Below are positions 1-10,797 of a stretch of DNA of 64,000 bases, piece by piece (the first letter of the stretch is position 1; every line of letters starts with the position of its first letter). This DNA is from Melampsora larici-populina 98AG31 (lineage: Eukaryota > Basidiomycota > Pucciniomycetes > Pucciniales > Melampsoraceae). The notes beneath the pieces are model-generated. The model worked only from the letters and a program-made list of their open reading frames with translations, made no database searches and had not been told where the DNA came from. Location: positions 623,612 to 687,611 of the forward strand of contig NW_006768802.1 of NCBI RefSeq assembly GCF_000204055.1, read 5' to 3'. A program made the translations under genes and the position numbers.

Positions 1-118
1 GTAGAAAATAATTTCCAATCCAGCGCTCTTGCTACTGTGAATGAACTTTTTCTCACTCAAATTGTCAGTTTGGAAGGGAAGGATGGAGTACTAAGTCAAA
101 ATTGAATGTGGGATGGTG

Positions 119-2264
119 GGAATGCCAAGTGGATTCTTAAACAAGTGATCATATCCAGATTCCACAACAAGAAGTGACTTTGCATTGCCATTAGGGTAAT
201 TCGAGATTGAGGGGTAATTGAGATAGGGGTACATATAGGTGCTGCATATCCTCAAACTGAGGATATGCATCAAAAAAATGTATATTCTGAAAGCTCGAAT
301 GTCACTGATTATTTTGGTAACCTCATCAACTTTGACGTACTAACACTGAGGAAGTTATCGATGATTTTGATTGTGAGTGGTAGATAGTATTGCGGAAAGG
401 GGTTGAGCTGGCATAGACATTCTCGTTGGTGTCAGTAGAGTGTAAAAATTGGGTTTTCTGAAAGCCCAATCATGACTGAAAAGAATAGTACATTTACTTT
501 GAGATTTGGACAAAATTTGAAAAATTTATAAACAATTTATGTTTTTGTATACAACATGACATATAAGGGTGTACCAAAACAACATATGTCTTTATGACAT
601 TTTTCAATGTTGTAAAGATTTCGGATTAAGTCTAATATTTTCATCAGTGAGACCTAAATAATGGTACACCTACCTTGAGACTTGGACCACTTCCAAAACT
701 CTTATAAAGAATGTGAGGTTTTGTATACAACCCCCCATATAAGGGTGGACCAAAACCACGTATATCTTTATAGCATTTTTGAATCCTGTGCAATATTCAA
801 ATCAAGTGTATTTTTGTAGTCAGGTATGTTGGGGCATTCAGAAATGCTACTTTAAGACACTACTGCTACTCAAATACAATGTTGTTAAATTGTGAATTCT
901 TATGGGTACACGTGCATATGACTTGTTGTATACAAGAACCTGAAAGGCTTATACCATTTTGGAATCTTGTGCAATTTTCAAAGCAAGTGTATTTTTGTAG
1001 TCAGTTATGTTGGGGCATTCAGAAATAATACTTTAAGACACTACTACAACTCCAATACAATGTTGGTAAATTGTGATTTTTGATGGGTACACGCGCATAT
1101 GACTTGTTGTATACAAGAACCTGAAAGGCTTATAACTTTTTGGAATCTTGTGCAATTTTCAAAGTAAGTGTATTTTTGTAGTCAGTTATGTTGGGACATT
1201 CAGAAATAATACTTTAAGACCCTACTACAACCCAAATACAATGTTGGTAAATTGTGATTTTTGATGGGTACACGCGCATATGACTTGTTGTATACAAGAA
1301 CCTGAAAGGCTTATAACTTTTTGGAATCTTGTGCAATTTTCAAAGTAAGTGTATTTTTGTAGTCAGTGATGTTGGGGCATTCAGAAATAATACTTTAAGA
1401 CACTACTACAACCCAAATACAATGTTGGTAAATTGTGATATTTTATGGGTACACGCGCATATGACTGGTTGTATACAAAGACCTAAAAGTCTTATAACCT
1501 TTGGTAATCTTGTTCAATTTTCAAAGTAAGTGTATTTTTTTGGTCAGTAATGTTGGGGCATTCAGATATGGTACTTTAAGACACTACTACTACTCAAATA
1601 CAATGTTGTTAAATTGTGATTTCTTATGGGTACACGTGCATATGACTTGTTGTATACAAAAACCTGAAAGTCTTATAACTTTTTGGAATCTTGTTCAATT
1701 TTCAAATCAAATGCATTTTTGTAGTCAGTGATGTTGGGGCATTCAGAAATAATACTTTGAGACTATGCCCACCCACAAATAACTTCAACAAGTGTGAATA
1801 ATTTCTGGGTATACCCTTATATGTCATGTTGAATACAAAAACATGATTTGTTTATAAATTTTCCAAATGTTTTCCAAATCTCAAAGTAAGTGTACCATTG
1901 TTGTCACTCATGTTTGGCCTATCAGCCAACCCAATTTTTGGACTCTACTGACACCAACCAGAATGTCTATGCCAGCTCAACCCCTTCCCGCAATACTATT
2001 TACCACTCACAATCAAAATCATCAATAACTTCCTCAGTGTTAGTACGTCAAAGTTGGTGAGGTTACCAAAATAATCAGTGTCATTCGAGCTTTCAGAATA
2101 TACATTTCTTTGATGCATATCCTCAGTTTGAGGATATGCAGCACCTATATGTACCCCTATCTCAATTACCCCTCAATCTCGAATTACCCTAATGGCAATG
2201 CAAAGTCACTTCTCGTTGTGGAATCTGGATATGATCACTTGTTTAAGAATCCACTTGGCATTCC
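119..2264. mobile_element. Foldback element with long inverted arms and satellite core
   Basis: Seen directly: bases 119-575 and 1808-2264 are inverted copies of each other (about 457 bp each, only scattered mismatches). The outer edges read GGAATGCCAAG inward from each side. Between the arms lies a tandem array of a 181-bp unit. The inner part of each arm resembles the array unit (shared GTATACAA...TTTATAA blocks), so the arms probably grew from the same repeat. No transposase coding and no clear target duplication is visible, so the superfamily is unknown; it is foldback-like by structure only. Short ORFs inside are repeats read by chance. Confidence 0.8.
766..1780 (+). repeat. 181-bp tandem satellite, about five and a half copies
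   Basis: Recognisable unit starts (CTTATA followed by TTTTGGAATC) fall near 766, 948, 1129, 1310, 1491 and 1672, giving a period of 181-182 bp. A more diverged copy precedes the array near 580-765. Each unit carries GGGTACACG(C/T)GCATATGAC and GTTGGGGCATTCAGA. The period is close to a nucleosomal repeat length. Confidence 0.85.
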
Positions 2265-3135
2265 TCAACATCAATAAAAAGGTGGATCACTCCCCTTCTT
2301 CATGTTTCATTCTCAATATCACAGTTCAAAAAGGTAAACGGTTCTTTTTGACCCTTGTTCCACTGAGAAATGCTCCTCGTGTCACATGGGGTATGGCACT
2401 TGTATGTACATACCCCACACAGAGCTACACCCACAATTTCAGTCATCAGGGCCATTATATCAGCTTGAAGTGAGGTCAACATAATGCCTTAGTTCAATTT
2501 CTGTCCCCTTTTCGTGACAGAGGTTGAGGTTTGAGGTTTAAGTGTCACCTGCAATCAACTGTGATTCACATGTATGTACACGGCAACCCTCTGTGATATG
2601 TGTACAAAATAACATATCACACATGTCACGTCCCTGTTTCTTCCATGCGACTGAACAAGAAAGTCAGGTTTCTCCATTTCTCTTGTCAGTCCAATCTATT
2701 TTTGCCCTCAAACGAGGCCCACGTTCCAAACATCACTTCACCTCACCATACTCCCGAACTTCATTTTAGGATCTGCCTTTTTAATCACATACAATTGAGT
2801 TCGCGATTGCAGGTAAGCTATCGTTTTCTACAACTCATACCAATTTTCAAATGTGGATGCTAATTGGATTTTGTTATTTAGTCCGCTAATTAAAGTAACT
2901 AGGTGCCAATCTATCGAGGCTCGACACCGATTACATCAGATATCGAAAGTCTCTGCAGGAATTCAATTAGGTTAATCGAATGAACAGACCCCAAAGGCTC
3001 TCTATTTATCGTGACAGTCATTTTTTTCCATAACTTCCATCGATATACCATTGATATTACGAGCATATTCAAATACTACGCCTCTTATCGAAATGTCCAA
3101 ATGCGACTGACTGGTTTCAATTTTGGTCTCACTTC
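2265..3135. other. Intergenic, no gene recognised
   Basis: Short ORFs on both strands, none with a recognisable domain or good splice-supported extension. The stretch lies between the foldback element and a local duplication. Confidence 0.5.
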
Positions 3136-3853
3136 ATCTAGGTCACTTGGTTTCATCGTTGGCCGTGGAACCCTCCAGTGTGCAAGCTTATTGAAGATCT
3201 TCAAACGTGCCAGCAGGTATTCTATTATTTACTAATTCTGGAAAACCAATACCAAAACTCATGTGTCCTTGTTCGCTTTGTCAGTTGTTTTATCAGTTTG
3301 TTATCCTCTGGTGAGTTGAAATCGGTCAGTACTTCATTATGAAGGCTTTATCAGATACATGGGCCGAGAAGCCAGTCTAAAGAGGAGTGTGGCGTGAAAG
3401 TGGTGGTGTGCATGGCATAGATAGCCTTCGTACACCTTGAAATACGTGCCCCACCTACTTCACAAAACTCTCTTCTCGAACGCTGGCTCTCACCCTTGTG
3501 GAACCTGACATGTATCAATGTTTGTCCCAGTGGATCTAGGTTACGAAACCTCCAGTGTGAAGATCTTCGCGCGTGCTAGTAGGTATTTGTTTATTTACTA
3601 CTTCTGATAAACCAATCCCTAAACTGATATGAACTTGTTTGCTTTTTCAGTCGTTTGATCAGTTTTGAAATCGGTCAGTACTTCATTATGAAGGCTTTAT
3701 CAGATACTTGGGCCGAGAAGCCAGTCTAAAGAGGAGTGTGGCGTGAAAGTGGTGGTGTGCATGGCATAGATAGCCTTCGTACACCTTGAAATACGTGCCC
3801 CACCTACTTCACAAAACTCTCTTCTTGAAAGCTGGCTCTCACCTTTTGTTCTT
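3136..3853 (+). repeat. Direct duplication of about 330 bp in tandem
   Basis: Copy 1 (about 3136-3496) and copy 2 (about 3536-3853) are in the same orientation. They are nearly identical from the sequence beginning GAAATCGGTCAGTACTTCA to CTTCACAAAACTCTCTTCT, and more diverged at their 5' halves. Both contain intron-like sequence: a GCAGGTATT or GTAGGTATT donor-like site and a CAG acceptor-like site. This suggests a duplicated 5' exon or promoter region of the downstream TET/JBP-like gene, although no coding frame crosses it convincingly. Confidence 0.75.
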
Positions 3854-3909
3854 TACGAAGTCCTTGGAGTAAGTCAAGAGCTAAGTGGTCTTCATGGAAC
3901 CACAGGGAT

Positions 3910-6540
3910 ATGCCGACCGATATTACTCCTGGGTGGACTGAACACTTACGAGGAAAATATCCAGAAAAAAAGTAAGGTACTAATCCAAATCATTCGATTC
4001 TTTAATGACTACTGAGCAACCTATGTGTTTCAAAGTATTGAGCCCGTAGGGAATCCTATGCCTGGAGTTAGATATCTGTCAGACTGTCTGAAACCGATTG
4101 ATTCTAAAAGGCAGAAGGGTTATAATGACGATGATGTAAGTCAGATATACAGTTTGTTCGAAAGAACCCAGCCTGTCAAGCTAATGATGTACTACCTGTA
4201 GCTTCCCCCTCCCTTCAAATGTCCCAAATCCTTTGTGGAAGTACCACACGAGTTACTGGGCACCGATGGATTTCCTCAAAGCGAGCATTGGCTTAACCCC
4301 TTGTGCCAACCATTTGGCTCCGGGAAGATGGCCCAAGAATATAAGAAAGCAAAGATAGCGAAGTAAGAATGAACAAAATGACCTGTTTTGTAGTCTTTCA
4401 AATTTGTCAAGATGACTGATTGTCTTTGTACAGGGAAGCGGTTGCAAAGGCAGAGAAGGAAAAGGTAGAGACAGAACTACATAGCGTACTGGGGAAAGGG
4501 GATATAGGGTAAGCTCTTCAATCAACTTTTGTTTAGAGTATTCTCATTCATCGCAAGGTATGCTTGTTTGGATAAATTTACTCATTATCACTTTATACTA
4601 TACTAGGGACCTCGAAGGAAAGCCAGAATTGGGAGTAACAGACCGACTGGATAATGGAAAAACACGGTAAGGGTTTTTTCATAAGGTAGCAATATTGTGT
4701 ATATAATTTCAATAACTGAACTTCTTATGACCCGAAAAGGCAAAGAGCTCCAGCTTCCTTACCATCTCTGTATGACCTAGAGGTGGGAAGAGAGGCTAGT
4801 ATTGTACCAGTTCCCGGTAAGGTGCGTTGCGCGCGAAAACCGTAAGTTCAATCAGGACACTTATGCTCCCTAACCACTCTAACACCACTGACTTTTCTTT
4901 ATTTGCATGATGTCAGACGCCATCTCAAACGAGCCACCAAAGCAACTCATGAACGCCGAACTGACCTCTCAGCTGTCGGTGAAAACAATAAGGATGGGAA
5001 ATCATTCAAACGGGAGTTTCGAAGGTTTGATGATCCTGTCTTACCAATCCATGACTATGAGAGGACTATGGATATAGTATCCAATTTGTACTACATATAT
5101 GATCGCGGTCATGGCCAGTTTGTGGATAGGAAATCTCAAAAATTGATTTGTACCTATCAATTTGAGGACCTTGAGACGATGAAGCCTGAAATACGACAGG
5201 AACATCAGCAAGATGTGGAGACTGTCATGATGGCGACGCAGTTATTCCAGCGTATGCCAACTCCCCGAGCTTCTGGAGCAAAAACATCAAAATCCATCAT
5301 TCTAGAGAAGACTTCAACTTCCAACGATAAACCCAACTCGCCAGTTGAGCCTTCAGTTGAACATGTACATAACCATGAATCGCCGGTGAAAGAACGATTA
5401 GTCAACCCTGTACCTAACAACGAATCAACCCTTAAAGAAGTGGCTACATGCGACCCGATCTCACCGATCTCAAGAACTCCAAATGTGTACGAGGTACCAA
5501 TTGAAATAGCCGACTTACTCTCAGCTTACCGGACTTATTTGAATGATGGTGAAGACTCACCACTTACCTCACTTCCTTCATCTGATACGGAGGACGACAA
5601 CCCTATGAATGGAGGCCTACCTATTAAATCACTTAAACATGAATTAGAGCTTATCGTGACAAATACTAGACCTTTGAACGATGGACTTTCATCTCCTCTG
5701 ACATCACTGGGAAACTCTGATATTGATGATTCTCCTCCACCTATTACCAAGGCTGCGATAGAAGAACCATCTAAAAAGAGCAAGCGGCAGGTAACTACCA
5801 ATGGGGCGCTGATTCAAGGGAAAATGTACTGTTTTGGATGTCGTGCAGGGTTTAAACGCGATGTACTCTATTCTCCTTACATCCCATGTGATAGTGCATC
5901 TCATTTGCTATACAAAGTATTTATTAGTGAACTTCCGATATATGGAGAGCATGCCGGGGCACGATACGAGACTTTCGCGGACAACGCTTTCTCCACCGCC
6001 AGAAGCCAGCTCAAAACTCTTAGAGTTCCTTCAATGACTGCTGTGTCCAAGGATCAACCTCGAGGCCCTAAAGACTTTGCAGGGAACTTCGCCTTCACCT
6101 TTCATAATTTTTTCAACAACCCTCATACCGATAATGATAAGGGGAAAGTTTATTGTGTTTGGTATCCGATGGACTCAGTGAGTCGAAAAATTGTTACTAC
6201 TGCTGAAGGTTTTTGGCTAGAAGGAGGGTTCTTCCTGTTTCCAGAGTACAGAATCGCCTTCAACTTTGGGGCAAAATATGTAGTACAAATATCTTGGAGT
6301 GGGAAGAGTACCTTCCACCAGACTCTTCCTTCCTTGGAAAAAGAGATCGTACGGCAAGATGGCACAAAGATACACTACACGCGATTGGGATGCTCATCCC
6401 AAATTACCTCTAGCATAGCACGGGCAGCAGCAAACTTTGGAACGAGGAAACAATTCAACTTTCGCTCCAATTGTGAGCGTAAAATATATGATTGTAATGA
6501 CATCTTGGAAGGCAAAGGGAAGGTGTGGAAGAAAGAGTGA
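3910..6540 (+). CDS. TET/JBP-like 2-oxoglutarate/Fe(II) oxygenase, 7 exons, 727 aa
   Basis: Exons 3910-3971, 4036-4135, 4202-4362, 4434-4508, 4607-4666, 4740-4841 and 4917-6540 join through GT-AG introns with all phases matching and no stop. The start is the first ATG of this chain. The C-terminal part carries the double-stranded beta-helix metal and cosubstrate signature: NPHTDND (His590 and Asp592, the HxD pair), FHQT (distal His654), then YTRLGCSSQI (Arg676, likely 2OG-binding). The GHGQFVDRKSQKLI block (about 251-264) and this C-terminal pattern fit the fungal Tet-like 2OG-Fe(II) oxygenase family, expected to oxidise 5-methylcytosine or a related base in DNA. Residues about 300-470 are low-complexity and contain two similar SPLTSL...SD blocks. 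The N-terminal 186 residues (charged, KEK-rich) are not recognised. From memory, such genes travel with KDZ transposons in basidiomycetes; no KDZ transposase is visible here. Substrate and activity are inference. Confidence 0.85.
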
Positions 6541-7338
6541 GAAGAGTGAGAGGTATTAGCTGGATCTTTTCATCTATTGTTCCTGCTACATCCTTGATCA
6601 AAGTATGTCCTTTGAATCATTTGGTCTATTTGAAATCGAAAAAATCCAACTTTTTCTTTGAATCATTTTTGGTCTTTGTGAAATCGAAAGAATCCAACTC
6701 CTTGTAGGCTCCCACCCTCTCCTATTCATGACGAATCAAGAACATGTTGGTTGAAACTTTTAATCGCTCTAACTACATATTGATCCAATTGTGTGCTTTG
6801 AATTGTTTTTCTTGTTTATTTTTCAAAGTTTTTCTTGGTTATTTTTCAAAACAATTCAATTACGTTAGATACAATGTGTTTTTTCTTCTTCTTTGATGTT
6901 TTCTAACTTTGGAAATCGAATACTTGTTCTTTGGTCGCTTCTTCATGAAGACATTGTTGAGATGAGCAATCGAAAACCTGATAATTCCGCTTCTGAGAAG
7001 TCGAATGGAATTGGAGGGAAAGAAAGGCCTTGGTATGTCCATGATCAAACTAAAGGGAGGTATTGTTCCAGATAATGAGCTCTCATAGAGATTTGTTTCT
7101 TTTCAATTTGGACTCTCACACTTGAAAAGAGATCTATCTCTTAGAATGCGATTGAGAGGCATATCTATCATATGATTGGCACTGTGGGACGTTTTTTCTC
7201 TCTTCAAGACAATACAATAATAGATTGCATTATGAACATGTGTAAAACTTGAATCAGTGTAAAAGTTGAATATTAAAAAAAACAGAATAAAGAAACAAAT
7301 TCATGAGGCAACATGTTTATTGACGATTTAAATGTTTG
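6541..7338. other. Intergenic with small imperfect repeats
   Basis: Contains two adjacent copies of a unit of about 45 bp (6611-6700, TTTGAATCATTT...GAAATCGAAA...ATCCAACT) and a shorter T-rich duplication near 6800-6855. No supported gene. Confidence 0.5.
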
Positions 7339-9331
7339 CTACACTTCTAATGCAGGGAGTGGTGAACTAGGAATCAAGCTATTTAATACTTCTTGATTCT
7401 CTTTTTGGTTGTCTTGTATGTTGTCCAAATTGGAATCAAGCGAGTCTGGACTTGCATTGTTTTTGGGTGAGTGTTCAACATGACTATTTGCAGGGGGGGC
7501 TGAGATTTGTTTCTTTCTTTTCTTTGATGGTTTATCGACTGTAACAATAGTGTATTTCTTTGATTTGATATCCTCAAGCCATAGTTTGACTTCATTGTTT
7601 GTCAAAGAGCTGGGGCCTTTCTCCAGCATCAGATCGGAGACTTGGCTATCGTCCGCACGCTTGAAGGTGAGGTATACTTCACCACGAAATTCTTTCTTCT
7701 TGAAAGCTTCTTGCAAGTTGGAAATTTTGGGATGCGCATCACCCTTCCCTGTATAGCCTCCACGTAGGTAGGGTGCTTTATTAATATTGCAATCAGCTAA
7801 ATCTGGAAACTTGAGTCGAGAGAAATGGAGGTCATGAGGTACTTACCGATCAGATTGTTGAGCTCAAGAGCAAGGTCAGCTCGTAATCGTGATTGACGTG
7901 CAGCTGCCTCGGATATCGGCTTGGGTTCGTTTTTTTTCTGGCAAAGGTGCTCTGGAGCCTTGGTTGCTTCAAAAGTGAAACATTCCAAGAGATGTGTCTT
8001 TTGCTGCATCCGGACCCACCTTGGAGAAGAGCTGTACTCCTCCTGGAAAAGCGCTCGCTTAATAGGTAATCCAGGAGTCCAACATCCTAGCAAAAGGTGG
8101 AAATGCAGGTTGAAGTGGTTTTTCAGGAGGTGGAGCTGTATTGTCACGCGAGGGATGTGAGTCCGCCGGTAACCAGAAAAGTCTCAGGGAAAGAAATGAA
8201 CTAACCTGATGAACTACTTTACTAATTTCGTGCAATCAAAGCTTTTCCAAAGTTTGGTTTTTTGATTTTCCACGATGCCTCCAGAGACGTCCTTCATGTA
8301 CGTCAAGTGATACTTTGCGAAGGTTAACCAGGCGCTTGAATATTGGCACGTATTGTTCTAGCTCATCCTTGCTGAGGGGAGTAAGCCCTGTTTGAGCTGG
8401 TATACTTGAAGTCGCCGTGTTAGGTACTTCTTCATCGAGCGAAGGGGCTGCAGGGATCCCTAGTGGAGTTTGGGTGAGGGCATAGGCCTCGCTAGTCGCT
8501 ATACACAAAGGTTCGAAGAGCCTCGGGGTGAAAACAGCTTGTTCGTCTTTGTTGTATGTAGACCAAGTAGTACCAACTGTGGTGTTCCGTTCTGCAAATC
8601 CGTCGGATACAGCTTTGCCTGGCACTGACGATGGCAAATGGAAAGGATTGGTCAGTGAGTGTAAATCAATTACCGCAAAATGAGATAAATAAAAAGTGTA
8701 CTGGTGGTTTTGGTGGCTGCGAGACTATAAGTCTGGTAGTTGGTATACATGTTGGGCTCGCGAGACAAGGGTCCTTCCAACCTGTCAATGGAAGGAAAGC
8801 ATCATAAATACATGTTTGGAGCTTGTAGAAGGTATTTGATGTTGGAACTTACAAAACTTCATCCATCACCTTGCGGCTACATTTTAAAGCTATGCAGAGC
8901 ATAGTTTTATGCAGGTTGTATTGGTTTTGGAGGCACTGAGCTTCAAACACTCCTTTCGCCGATGGCCGATTGGTTTTGGGGACACCGAGGTTTGCAAGTC
9001 TTTCGTCAGCGTAGACTTGTCCCCATTGAAGACCTAGCTGCCGATAATTTGACAAGTTGGGGGTTATGTCGTCGGGGTTGTTTGATTGAGGCTGATTGTC
9101 GTGTTCGTGATCGTTATCGGCCTCGTCTTCGTCCGCGAGGCGAGGTCGCTTGTTGTTACGTCTAGGTTGAGATGCAGAGGATGCAGAGGGACCGATCCGT
9201 GCTTTGGGAACTCGAGGTCGGCGTGTCTTGGTAGTTCGACGTTGGGTGGTGGTATGGCTGTGTTCTGAATCATCCGATTCGGTGGATGATGCAGGCGGAA
9301 GTGGATTTCTAGGATTTCCTGATCGCAACAT
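7339..9331 (-). pseudogene. Decayed 4-exon gene of an unrecognised, probably multicopy family
   Basis: Minus-strand exons 9331-8853, 8781-8702, 8624-about 7847 and 7796-7339 are bounded by good GT-AG sites. Exon 1 starts at the ATG giving MLRSGNPRNP and encodes a basic Ser/Pro-rich stretch. Exon 4 encodes NKAPYLRGGYTGKGDAHPK and a Lys-rich tail ending at 7339. Exon 3 is damaged: an in-frame TGA at 8238-8236 (KL-stop-LHEISKVVHQ), then coding sense (EKPLQPAFPPFARMLDSWI) interrupted by TAA near 8060. Sense resumes in another frame (LPIKRALF), returns (PGGVQLFSKVGPDAAKDTSL), then shifts again (FTFEATKAPEHL). At least three small indels are therefore implied. I do not recognise a domain; the pattern reminds me of large lineage-specific families in rusts, possibly transposon-associated. 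It lies tail-to-tail with the TET/JBP-like gene. Confidence 0.6.
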
Positions 9332-9479
9332 AGCTGAGTAAGTCCAGCAGTGATTGGAATTTGAGATGTGAGGCTTGATGGGTGTCGAGAGGATGTTGAG
9401 AGGCTGATTGAGCCGTATGTGGGAAGAAGTCGAGTGAGTTGGCAATGGGGTGGTTTGGTTAGTAGGTAGGTTTTGTTGG

Positions 9480-9905
9480 AGGAAGGGGTCGTCAGAATGT
9501 ATGTTAGGGTTGTTTTGTTGTATGGTGGTTGGGGATAGATGTGGTCGTGATATATGGGTATCAGGTAGTGAGAGTTTCACCAGATTGTAAGCTGGGTTGT
9601 ATGGTAGTGAAATGGGAGATGCGTTCGTGATACTGAATGTCATGCGTGAGTTGGGTAGTATGCTAGTGAGTTGAGGTGGTGTGCTCGTGAATTTGCTTGT
9701 TAGGTAGTGAAATGGGAAGGTGTAGGCGTGAGATCATCTATTAGGAAGTAAGATGAAATATCACGCCCGTTACTCCTGATGTTGAGTCGTGAGATTGAGC
9801 ATTGTACTCGTGATTTTGCAATGTAGTAGTGATATTTGATGGTGTAGTCGTGAGTGTTCTTGTATAGTAGTGAGATGTTGTGATATACTCGTGAAAGGGT
9901 GCTCA
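9480..9905. repeat. Degenerate 20-21 bp tandem repeat
   Basis: On the plus strand TAGTGA and TCGTGA cores recur every 19-21 bases, clearest at 9780-9900. The array lies directly upstream (minus strand) of the decayed gene's start and partly explains the long Ser/Thr/Pro-rich N-terminal extension of the open frame there. The 310 bp that follow, to 10216, hold no supported gene. Confidence 0.5.
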
Positions 9906-10216
9906 ACGGGTACAAGCCCCCCCCCTTAAGGAATGGGGACTTGTAATTATTTTGAGGTTACCCAAGAATCATCTATGTATCTAGGAAATTCTACATGCTT
10001 GTAAGCGGACTACATTGGATGATACAGTTAGGTTTATCATCCAATACACTTGGTAGGTTTAAGTACACACAGGTGGCTTCTTCTTGAACTTTCAGCATAC
10101 CAACCCCCCCACCCAGTTCTCCCCCTTTTGGCACTATGGATCCTTTCGATCTGATCATACGCCAATCTCTCTGATTCACAGTCCAACAAACAGTGGACGT
10201 ATCAAATTCAATTCAA

Positions 10217-10561
10217 ACTTTCATCTCCTTCTCTCCAGTCGTCAGGATAATCCAATATCACAATTCAAAAACCTCTGTTTTGATCTTATTCGATCAATTA
10301 ATCACTTACGATTTAGGGCGTTCTCTCTCCAGATTCACCTCTTTCTCTCCAGTTGTCAGGATAACTCGATCTCACCATTCCAAAACAATTGGTACGATCT
10401 TATTCAATCAATTAATCACTTACAATCTAGGGCGTTCTCTCTCCAGATTCAACTCTTTCTCTCCAGTTGTCAGGATAACTCGATTTCACCATTCCAAAAC
10501 AATTGGTACAATCTTATTCAATCAATTAATCACTTACAATCTAGGGCGTTCTCTTCCCAGA
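10217..10561 (+). repeat. 114-bp minisatellite, about three copies
   Basis: CTCTCCAGT(C/T)GTCAGGATAA recurs at about 10231, 10345 and 10459, a period of 114 bp; copies 2 and 3 are nearly identical. Because 114 is a multiple of three, two frames stay open (10084-10659 and 10193-10570) and look like repeat proteins. I treat those as consequences of the repeat, not genes. Confidence 0.85.
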
Positions 10562-10671
10562 TTCATATAATCATGGGTCAAACTATCGTGGGGGTTGGGG
10601 GAACCTTGGACATGACTAAAAAGGGTAACGCATCTCCCCACCGTGTTTTCAAATCTTGACGACAATTCCGT

Positions 10672-10785
10672 NNNNNNNNNNNNNNNNNNNNNNNNNNNNN
10701 NNNNNNNNNNNNNNNNNNNNNNNNNNNNNNNNNNNNNNNNNNNNNNNNNNNNNNNNNNNNNNNNNNNNNNNNNNNNNNNNNNNNN
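10672..10785. other. Assembly gap (114 Ns)
   Basis: A run of 114 Ns between the minisatellite and the hAT transposase gene. The hAT left end and possibly its first exon may be hidden here. Confidence 0.99.
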
Positions 10786-10797
10786 ATTATAGACATC

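Noticed and set aside
2192..2473. Coding frames at the right arm of the foldback element
   Set aside because: They are inside or beside the inverted repeat and mirror frames in the left arm.
4903..6540. Treating the 545-codon frame from 4903 as the complete oxygenase gene
   Set aside because: The first codon is TTG inside an intron tail; a proper acceptor at 4916 and six upstream exons in phase show the protein starts at 3910.
10084..10659. A 191-aa repeat protein
   Set aside because: It is the 114-bp minisatellite read in frame; a second frame is equally open, so openness follows from the period being a multiple of three.
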